This document shows, one piece after another, positions 6,772 to 11,528 of a stretch of 11,528 nt of DNA. A program made the translations under genes and the position numbers. Source of the DNA: Dehalococcoidia bacterium (GTDB lineage Bacteria > Chloroflexota > Dehalococcoidia > UBA3495); assembly GCA_030753265.1 (NCBI GenBank), contig JASMCQ010000006.1, positions 1-11,528 on the forward strand, read 5' to 3'. The notes under the pieces are model-generated. The model saw only the letters and a list, made by a program, of their open reading frames with translations. It was not told the origin of the DNA and made no database searches. The stretch's first letter is position 1. Every line of letters begins with the position of its first letter.

Positions 6772-8364
6772 ATGCCCGTCGACCCGATAAGCCTGGAAGT
6801 CTTCAAGAACATGTTCATTTCGGTGGCCGAGGAGATGGGCGTGGCCCTGCTGCGCACCGCCTACTCGCCCAACATCAAGGAGCGGCGGGATTTCTCCTGC
6901 GCCATCTTCGATCCCCAGGGGCAGATGGTGGCCCAGGCAGCCCATGTGCCGGTACACCTCGGCGCGATGCCCGCCTCGGTACAGGCGGCGCTGACCGCCT
7001 TCCCCAACACCCTCCGCAAAGGGGACATGGTGATCCTCAATGACCCCTACCTGGGCGGCACCCACCTTCCGGACATTACCCTGGTCGCCCCGGTGTACGC
7101 TGAAGAGGATGGCGCCAAGCGCCTGGCCGGCTTTGTCGCCAACCGGGGCCACCACGCCGACGTGGGCGGCATGACCCCCGGCTCGATGCCTCTGTCCACC
7201 GAGATGTACCAGGAGGGCACCATAATTCCGCCGATCAAGCTGGCCCGTGGCGGAAGGCTCAACCGGGAGGTCATCCAGCTCATCTGCCGCAACTCCCGCA
7301 CGCCGGAAGAACGCAAAGGCGACCTGGCAGCCCAGATGGCTTCCATCCGAGTGGGGGAACGCCGCCTCCAGGAGGTGGTCCAGCGCTATGGCAGCAGCGA
7401 GACTCTGGAGCACATGGAAGCGCTGCTCGATTACTCGGAGCGGGTGACCCGCCAGGCCATCCAGCGCATCCCCGACGGGGTGTACCGGGTGTTGGACTAC
7501 ATGGACGACGACGGCGTCACCGAGGAACTCGTTCCCATAGCCGTGGCCATAACGGTGGACGGCGACCGGATCACGGTGGACTTCACCGGCACGTCACCCC
7601 AGCGGCCCGGCTGCATCAACGCCCCCCATGCGGTCACCGTGTCGGCCTGTCTCTACGTGATCCGCTGCCTGGTCGGCGGCGATGCCCCGGCCAACCAGGG
7701 CTGCCTCCGACCAGTGCACATTATCACGCCGCTGGGCTCGCTGGTGAACCCGGAGCCCCAGCGCGGAGTGGCCGGAGGCAACGTCGAGACCTCCCAGCGC
7801 ATCACCGACGTGCTGCTCGCCGCCCTGGCGCAGGCGCTCCCCGAACTGATACCGGCGGCCAGCCAGGGCACCATGAACAACATGATCATCGGGGGGCACG
7901 ACCCAATTCGAGAACGGCCCTACGTCTACTACGAGACCATCGGGGGCGGGATGGGCGCCCGGCCCACCAAGGACGGTATCTCGGGGATCCACACCCACAT
8001 GACCAACACCATGAACACCCCCATCGAGGCGATGGAGTTTGCCTTCCCCCTGCGCCTGAAGCGGTACGCCCTGCGACGCGGCTCAGGCGGCGATGGAAAG
8101 TACCGGGGCGGCGACGGCCTGGTGCGGGACGTGGAGTTCCTTGCCCCGGCTCGGGTCACCGTTCTGTCGGAGCGCCGGAAGCGTCCGCCGCCGGGCTACC
8201 ACGGCGGCCACCACGGCCACACGGGCGAGAACGTGCTCTTCCGGGGCGGCTACGAAGAAGTAACACTGGCCGGCAAGGAAATACTGGACGTGGAGGCCGG
8301 AGACATTCTGAGCATCCGCACCTCGGGAGGTGGCGGTTGGGGCACCCCAGGTACAGACGAATAG
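6772..8364 (+). CDS. hyuB: Hydantoinase/oxoprolinase subunit B (HyuB)
   Basis: 530 residues from ATG 6772, with AAGGGG a few bases upstream; this is the usual length for the B subunit. Family segments occur in order: [19 protein letters not shown] at the N-terminus, [81 protein letters not shown], and a Gly-rich C-terminus (SGGGGWG). HyuB carries the hydrolase (or carboxylase alpha-type) part of the HyuAB complex, while HyuA binds ATP and activates the substrate. It is intact, unlike hyuA in this sequence. Paralogues act on N-methylhydantoin, 5-oxoproline, acetone or lactams, and the sequence alone does not choose among them. The 3' end overlaps the next gene by 28 bp, suggesting translational coupling. 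Confidence 0.93.
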   Translation: MPVDPISLEVFKNMFISVAEEMGVALLRTAYSPNIKERRDFSCAIFDPQGQMVAQAAHVPVHLGAMPASVQAALTAFPNTLRKGDMVILNDPYLGGTHLPDITLVAPVYAEEDGAKRLAGFVANRGHHADVGGMTPGSMPLSTEMYQEGTIIPPIKLARGGRLNREVIQLICRNSRTPEERKGDLAAQMASIRVGERRLQEVVQRYGSSETLEHMEALLDYSERVTRQAIQRIPDGVYRVLDYMDDDGVTEELVPIAVAITVDGDRITVDFTGTSPQRPGCINAPHAVTVSACLYVIRCLVGGDAPANQGCLRPVHIITPLGSLVNPEPQRGVAGGNVETSQRITDVLLAALAQALPELIPAASQGTMNNMIIGGHDPIRERPYVYYETIGGGMGARPTKDGISGIHTHMTNTMNTPIEAMEFAFPLRLKRYALRRGSGGDGKYRGGDGLVRDVEFLAPARVTVLSERRKRPPPGYHGGHHGHTGENVLFRGGYEEVTLAGKEILDVEAGDILSIRTSGGGGWGTPGTDE

Positions 8365-8846
8365 CCACCCTCATGGTCTGGTCATTGGGGGCGATAATCG
8401 CCTTCCTGGCCGCCTGCTCGGGAGGGCAACCCGAGGTCCGGGACCTGCTGCTGAACGCCGGTGATTTTTCCGGCCTGGCGGTCACGGAGAGCAAGGCCCT
8501 CGTCAGTGAAACGACGCAGGGCGAACCGTCGGCCCAGTCGGAGCTTACCGGACCGGACTTCGTGCTCGGCCAGAGCTTGGTGTTGTTCGAGAGCGAGGAT
8601 ACGGCCCGGGCCGTTCTGGCCGAAATCAAAAGGGGTCAGCTTGCCCGGAGCACTTATCCAATAGAGCAAGGCAATTTCAAAGACGTCGCCGAGGTTCTGA
8701 TCGAGGACCACGGAGGAGATGAAACGCTGACCCTGATCTTCGTCGAGGGCCGGGCGCTGGTGCGGGTTACGCTCTCCGGCCCCGACCGGCGGTCCCTATT
8801 GCCGGTCTACGCCGAAGAGGCGCGGTTGAAGGCCGGCAAGCAGTAA
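8337..8846 (+). CDS. Small hypothetical lipoprotein
   Basis: 169 residues from a TTG at 8337. This start has GGGAGGTG about 5-6 nt upstream, although those bases also encode the Gly-rich tail of HyuB, and it supplies a basic n-region (Arg5, Arg7, Arg8). The alternative ATG at 8373 would give a signal without positive charge. A hydrophobic stretch (residues 12-26) leads to a lipobox Leu24-Ala-Ala-Cys27 followed by Ser-Gly-Gly, so the mature protein should be lipid-anchored at Cys27 on the outer face of the membrane. The mature domain of about 140 residues is acidic and mixed alpha/beta in character; I recognise no family. Overlap with hyuB suggests co-expression, but nothing ties it to the enzymatic function. 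Confidence 0.75.
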   Translation: MGHPRYRRIATLMVWSLGAIIAFLAACSGGQPEVRDLLLNAGDFSGLAVTESKALVSETTQGEPSAQSELTGPDFVLGQSLVLFESEDTARAVLAEIKRGQLARSTYPIEQGNFKDVAEVLIEDHGGDETLTLIFVEGRALVRVTLSGPDRRSLLPVYAEEARLKAGKQ

Positions 8847-8860
8847 GTAAGCATCCCAAG

Positions 8861-8890
8861 ATGTGGTTCGACAAGCTCACCACGAACGGT
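8861..8890. repeat. REP-like intergenic palindromic element
   Basis: This short stretch between two convergent genes has GTTCG (8866-8870) opposite CGAAC (8883-8887), with an alternative TGGT/ACCA pairing (8864-8867, 8879-8882). The wording TTCGACAAGCTCACCACGAA resembles a dispersed intergenic element I recall from many environmental genomes (established only from memory). Only one copy is in this window, so dispersal cannot be shown here. It may serve as a bidirectional transcription end. Confidence 0.4.
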
Positions 8891-8904
8891 GGAGGGGGTC
8901 TCCG

Positions 8905-9255
8905 TCAGTCCACGTACTCGGTTGTCGGATTGTCCGTGGGGAATATGGTGTACATCCTCGCCGGCGCGCCGGAATTGTTGATCAACCGATGGGGCGTGCC
9001 CGGCGGCGCCAGCAGGGTATGCCCCGCCACCACCACCCGGTGCTCGTCCCCCACCACCATCTCCACCTGCCCCTCCAGCAAGAATATGGCCTCGTCGGTG
9101 GGATGGGTATGCAAGCGCAAGGCGGAGCCGTCCTGCATCACCAGCTCGCCGATGGTCAAGTTGGCCGCCCCCGCCTCTTTGTTGACAAACCGCCGGGAAC
9201 TGCGCCCGTCTTCCGGCTCCGGCATCGGTGTAGCGTTATTGTCGATGATGGGCAT
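8905..9255 (-). CDS. Single-domain cupin (Cupin_2) protein
   Basis: 116 residues from ATG 9255, which has GAGGTG 6 nt upstream. A longer frame from a TTG at 9288 has no ribosome site and would overlap the preceding gene. Both cupin motifs are complete: motif 1 is G-x5-HTH-x3-E-x6-G, with His49, His51 and Glu55; motif 2 is G-x5-PPG-x2-H-x3-N, with His89. These four residues form the usual metal site of the small beta-barrel. Cupins of this size include isomerases, dioxygenases and small sensor or storage proteins, so the activity is open. It follows the Lin0512-family gene by 16 bp on the same strand and is very likely co-transcribed with it. Confidence 0.9.
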   Translation of the reverse strand: MPIIDNNATPMPEPEDGRSSRRFVNKEAGAANLTIGELVMQDGSALRLHTHPTDEAIFLLEGQVEMVVGDEHRVVVAGHTLLAPPGTPHRLINNSGAPARMYTIFPTDNPTTEYVD

Positions 9256-9271
9256 GGGTATCACCTCTTCG

Positions 9272-9616
9272 TCAGCGGCCGTCATCAAGGCTGATGATCA
9301 CCGCGGCGTTGACAATAACCATGGCGTCATTACCGTCCTGATCGGGCACTTCCAGCCCGCCTTGGACCGCGCGGACCGTCCCTTTGCCGTGGGGGAGGGT
9401 CGCGGCCACCTTGGCGCAGTCCACCGCCTCAGGCTTGGGCACTCCGATGGTTATGTCAATAAGCATCTCGCCGCCCTCCGGACCCAACAGGCGTTGGAAA
9501 CCCAGACTGGCGTGATGCAGAGCGTCGTCCACCGCCCGCGTGGCGGCGGAAGTGTAGTTGCGGCCGTGAACATCGACCCCCATTCCGATTTCGGTCAGGC
9601 AACGTACCAGCGCCAT
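9272..9616 (-). CDS. Lin0512-family conserved protein
   Basis: 114 residues from ATG 9616, preceded by GGGAGGTG, a strong ribosome site 9 nt away. The sequence matches my memory of the Lin0512 family (about 115 residues, function unknown): EIGMGVDVHGRNYTSAATRAV near the N-terminus, MLIDITIGVPKPEAVDCAKVAATLP in the middle, and a C-terminus with GNDAMVIVNAAV. There is no signal peptide or membrane segment, so it should be cytoplasmic. It heads a two-gene leftward unit with the cupin. Family assignment is by pattern recognition only. Confidence 0.75.
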   Translation of the reverse strand: MALVRCLTEIGMGVDVHGRNYTSAATRAVDDALHHASLGFQRLLGPEGGEMLIDITIGVPKPEAVDCAKVAATLPHGKGTVRAVQGGLEVPDQDGNDAMVIVNAAVIISLDDGR

Positions 9617-9786
9617 GGCTCGCTCACCTCCCTCGAATGAAATGCTTCTGCCCTTCGCAAAACGGTTGTTCCCGAAAACCTCTTCGCGGATTGTCCTCTC
9701 CCGAGCCCCTCAACTCGGCCATCAGATAAATTCCCAAGGCCAGGAACGGGAAATGACGGAACTCCGGCGAATGATGCACCGATTCC

Positions 9787-9815
9787 TCAGCCGCGGGCCT
9801 TCGCCCTCTGGCTGA
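9787..9815. repeat. Nested inverted repeat
   Basis: TCAGCC (9787-9792) pairs perfectly with GGCTGA (9810-9815); inside, GGGC (9795-9798) pairs with GCCC (9803-9806) over a CTTC loop. There is no T-run on either side, which argues against a classic terminator. It fits a REP-like extragenic palindrome. Confidence 0.45.
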
Positions 9816-9942
9816 AAACCCATTAAACCGCAGAAGTGATGCCCAGTCAAGACTCCGTGGGGTGTCAAAGCGCCTGCAGGTGATTTTCTTGCTGATGCCG
9901 GCATTAGTGAGCGAGGTTTCTGGGCTGGCCCTCACCCTCGGT

Positions 9943-9963
9943 CCCTCTCCCGAAGGGCGAGGG
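9943..9963. repeat. REP-like hairpin, CCCTCTCCC/GGGCGAGGG type
   Basis: CCCTCTCCC (9943-9951) and GGGCGAGGG (9955-9963) pair at 8 of 9 positions around a GAA loop. It is preceded by CCCTCACCCTCGG, and the combined wording resembles a widespread class of intergenic repeat that I know from bacterial genomes. Only one copy is present here. Confidence 0.45.
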
Positions 9964-10069
9964 ATGCCGTTAATGGGAGCGGGGCCTATTCAAAACTACA
10001 ATTCGTTCCAAGAAGGGATGACTGTGGCGAGCCTGTCTGTGGGCGATACGTGGATAACCCTGGGGCGGG

Positions 10070-11209
10070 TCAGGCTCCCGACACCGGGAGGCCCATGCCC
10101 GACACGTCGTATCCCCCGAGGGCCTCGACCCGGCGGCGAAGCCCGGGCCGCCGGAGCAGGTCCAGCAGGGCCTGCACACCGGGCTCGTCGATCAGGTGGT
10201 TGGGGATTACCAGGTCGTAGCGTTCTTCCTCGATGGGGACGAAGCCCAATCCCAGGGCAGCGGCAGCCGCCTGCACGCCGATCCCGGCGTCCGCGTTCCC
10301 GGAGGAGACGGCTCGGGCCACCGCCAGATGTCCTCCCGCTTCCCGGTCATACCCGGCCAGCGTGTCAGAAGGGATACCCAACCGCTGGAGCAGCCGGTCC
10401 AGCAGCGACCGGCTACCGGACCCAGCTTCACGGTTGACGATGGTGACGTTCGGCGCTGACAGGTCTGCCACGCCCTGGATACCCTTGGGGTTGCCCGTCG
10501 CCACTATCAACCCCTGCCGCCATGCGGCAAATGTCACCAGGGTGCAGGCGAAGGGAACCAGCCGCCGCACCCAGGGGACGTTGTAGAGGCCGGTGGCCTC
10601 ATCTTTCAGGTGGCACCCCGCGACATGGGCCTCCCCCCGGGCGAGGCCGGCCAGGGCCTGGCTGCTTCCCTCCTCGGCCCACACCAGCTTGACGCCATAC
10701 CGGCGCAAACCCGGCTCCAGCAGGACCGCCGCGGGGTCGCATCCCAGCAACACCAGGGCGGGCGCCTCCGCCTCCTCTTCGTCGAAGGGTTGGACGTTCA
10801 CCCGCTTTCCACCTCGGGAGGTGGAAACGATCACTCCTTCGGCTTCCACCAGAGAGTGACGGGCCGCGGCCGGGCCGGTCAGGGGCCGGGCCATCAGCCG
10901 GCTGCCCACCCGCGCCAGACGGGCCCGCCGGGGCCAGGGGGTGAGACGGGAGCGCTGCTCCGGGTCCGCGGCTTCCACCAGGTCGGCCTGCACTACCCCG
11001 GGACGCTCCTCAGCCAGGGAAAACAGCTCTTCGACCGTGGTCCCCAGGGATCGAGCCAAACGCAGCGCTACCTCGGTGGAAGGGCTGGACCTCCCCGACT
11101 CCAGACTGGCGTAGGCCTGCCGGCTGATGCCGGCCCGGCTGGACAACGCCTGTTGAGAGAGGCCGGCGTTCCGCCGGTGGGGCTTCAGGTGGTTGCGCAA
11201 ATATGACAC
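10070..11209 (-). CDS. XRE-family HTH regulator fused to a PBP-like (molybdate-binding type) domain
   Basis: A one-component regulator of 379 residues from GTG 11209 (MSYLRNHLKPHRR); a TTG at 11227 would add six residues, and neither has a clear ribosome site. Residues about 4-64 form an XRE helix-turn-helix (GLSQQALSSRAGISRQAYASLESG). Residues about 145-365 form a periplasmic-binding-protein-like domain (PF12727 type) with LVLLGCDPAA, HVAGCHLKDEATGLYN and VNREAGSGSRSLLD, the last being typical of the oxyanion-binding loop. There is no signal peptide, so ligand is sensed in the cytoplasm. Proteins with this architecture are usually linked to molybdate or tungstate. The gene is divergent from a MOT1-type transporter across a 187-bp region with palindromes, so it probably controls that transporter and itself. 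The ligand is an inference. Confidence 0.88.
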   Translation of the reverse strand: MSYLRNHLKPHRRNAGLSQQALSSRAGISRQAYASLESGRSSPSTEVALRLARSLGTTVEELFSLAEERPGVVQADLVEAADPEQRSRLTPWPRRARLARVGSRLMARPLTGPAAARHSLVEAEGVIVSTSRGGKRVNVQPFDEEEAEAPALVLLGCDPAAVLLEPGLRRYGVKLVWAEEGSSQALAGLARGEAHVAGCHLKDEATGLYNVPWVRRLVPFACTLVTFAAWRQGLIVATGNPKGIQGVADLSAPNVTIVNREAGSGSRSLLDRLLQRLGIPSDTLAGYDREAGGHLAVARAVSSGNADAGIGVQAAAAALGLGFVPIEEERYDLVIPNHLIDEPGVQALLDLLRRPGLRRRVEALGGYDVSGMGLPVSGA

Positions 11210-11227
11210 ACCGCTAACGTACTTCAA

Positions 11228-11271
11228 ACTTGTTAATATATCAAGTATACTTTACAATCTTACGGAGCCAA
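11228..11271. promoter_or_regulatory. Overlapping divergent promoters with palindromic operator candidates
   Basis: Rightward: TTGTTA (11231-11236), 16 bp, TACAAT (11253-11258). Leftward, read on the minus strand: TTGGCT (11271-11266), 16 bp, TATACT (11249-11244). The two promoters overlap almost fully in an AT-rich island. It contains a perfect 10-bp palindrome AAGTATACTT (11243-11252) and an inverted repeat ACTTG-9 nt-CAAGT (11228-11246). Either would let the neighbouring HTH protein block or tune both promoters. The hexamer matches are good, but the operator role is inferred. Confidence 0.55.
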
Positions 11272-11280
11272 CCAGACCGG

Positions 11281-11386
11281 CGTACTCGCTGGCCCACCAA
11301 GTAGCCCGGTTCAGCGCGGAGCCACGGCCGAAAACCCGGCATCGGCCTCCCGAAAGCGGGCCGATACCAGGGCAAGGCCAGCTACG
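11281..11386 (+). ncRNA. Structured leader, probable Moco (molybdenum cofactor) riboswitch
   Basis: Hand folding gives a closed multi-stem RNA. P1: GCTGGCC (11288-11294) with GGCCAGC (11376-11382), extended by CGTA (11281-11284) with TACG (11383-11386) around a 3-nt bulge. P2: GCC-C-GGTT (11304-11311) with AACC-C-GGC (11333-11340), with a C-C mismatch. P3 follows directly: ATCGGCC (11341-11347) with GGCCGAT (11359-11365), capped by a GAAA tetraloop. Conserved-looking segments GAGCCACGG, CCTCCCGAAAG and GGGCAAGG match my recollection of the Moco RNA motif. It lies in the leader of a molybdate-type transporter, and AGGAG (11391-11395) begins 5 nt after P1, so ligand binding could hide the ribosome site. 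The fold is visible; the class name rests on memory and context. Confidence 0.72.
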
Positions 11387-11396
11387 TAACAGGAGA

Positions 11397-11528
11397 TTGA
11401 TCCTGGACATCATTCCGCGCATCGGCCGCTACCGGCTGACCACTGGCGAACTAAGCGGGGCCTTCGCCGATCTGGGCGTGCTCATCCCTCTTGAAGCCGC
11501 CCTTATTGCCATCAACGGCATCAACCCC
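11397..11528 (+). CDS. MOT1-family sulfate/molybdate transporter, N-terminal part (runs off window)
   Basis: 44 codons are visible, open to the window edge. The segment YRLTTGELSGAFADLGVLIP, then LEAALIAINGINP, matches the first helix region of the MFS_MOT1 (putative sulfate/molybdate transporter) family, membrane proteins related to SulP carriers. The start is uncertain: no ATG is in frame nearby. TTG 11397 is only 1 nt after AGGAG, whereas CTG 11403 has a 7-nt spacing. The frame is open upstream, but that region is the structured leader. The divergent XRE-PBP regulator and the Moco-like leader both point to molybdate (or tungstate) as the substrate rather than sulfate. Confidence 0.8.
   Translation, partial: MILDIIPRIGRYRLTTGELSGAFADLGVLIPLEAALIAINGINP

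Larger units (their letters stand above)
9617..10069. other. Non-coding gap with REP-like hairpins
   Basis: These 453 bases lie between the leftward regulator gene and the leftward Lin0512/cupin pair. Open frames in it are short, low in recognisable structure and run through inverted repeats, so I call no gene. Besides the two hairpins listed separately I see no tRNA, CRISPR or clear terminator. A promoter for the Lin0512 gene should lie near 9640-9760, but I found no good -10/-35 pair. Confidence 0.5.

Noticed and set aside
8861..9640. 259-codon open frame on the plus strand opposite the cupin and Lin0512 genes
   Set aside because: The minus strand holds two genes with strong ribosome sites and complete motifs; this frame also starts inside a repeat.
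9624..9935. 103-codon open frame on the minus strand in the 9617-10069 gap
   Set aside because: It reads through an inverted repeat, has no ribosome site I can support and no known family.

Overview
The window is GC-rich bacterial DNA with dense coding and short gaps. The gene content (split hydantoinase/oxoprolinase genes, a PIG-L deacetylase, an XRE-PBP molybdate-type regulator and a MOT1-type transporter) would fit an environmental lineage such as Chloroflexota. No marker here settles the taxonomy, so this is a tentative inference.

Left end (1-2261): the C-terminal 378 residues of a large serine recombinase run rightward and stop inside the 3' end of dnaN, which runs leftward. The two genes overlap tail to tail by 26 bp. 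The DnaN sequence follows the family up to the conserved C-terminal Met-Pro-Met and then ends in four non-standard residues. This suggests that a recombinase-borne element, mostly off the left edge, integrated into the last codons of dnaN.

Middle (2262-8846): after a 587-bp gap with divergent promoter candidates and a structured leader come an alanyl-tRNA editing protein (AlaX) and then hyuA, a PIG-L deacetylase, hyuB and a small lipoprotein. AlaX carries an in-frame TAG at codon 16 and hyuA an in-frame TAA at codon 166; in both the reading frame and family similarity continue directly past the stop. Neighbouring genes use TAG, TAA and TGA as real terminators, so a changed code is not the explanation. 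Gene decay or base-call errors are the main alternatives. hyuA, the PIG-L gene, hyuB and the lipoprotein gene look like one transcription unit for hydrolysis of an amide, lactam or N-acyl compound whose identity cannot be read from the sequence.

Right part (8847-11528): a leftward pair encodes a Lin0512-family protein and a one-domain cupin. It is followed by about 450 bp of non-coding DNA with REP-like hairpins. A leftward XRE-HTH/periplasmic-binding-protein-like regulator then stands head to head with the start of a MOT1-family sulfate/molybdate transporter that runs off the right edge. Overlapping divergent promoters with palindromes lie between them. The transporter leader folds on paper into a multi-stem RNA resembling the molybdenum-cofactor (Moco) riboswitch. 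The right end therefore looks like a molybdate-uptake locus with both protein-level and RNA-level control.
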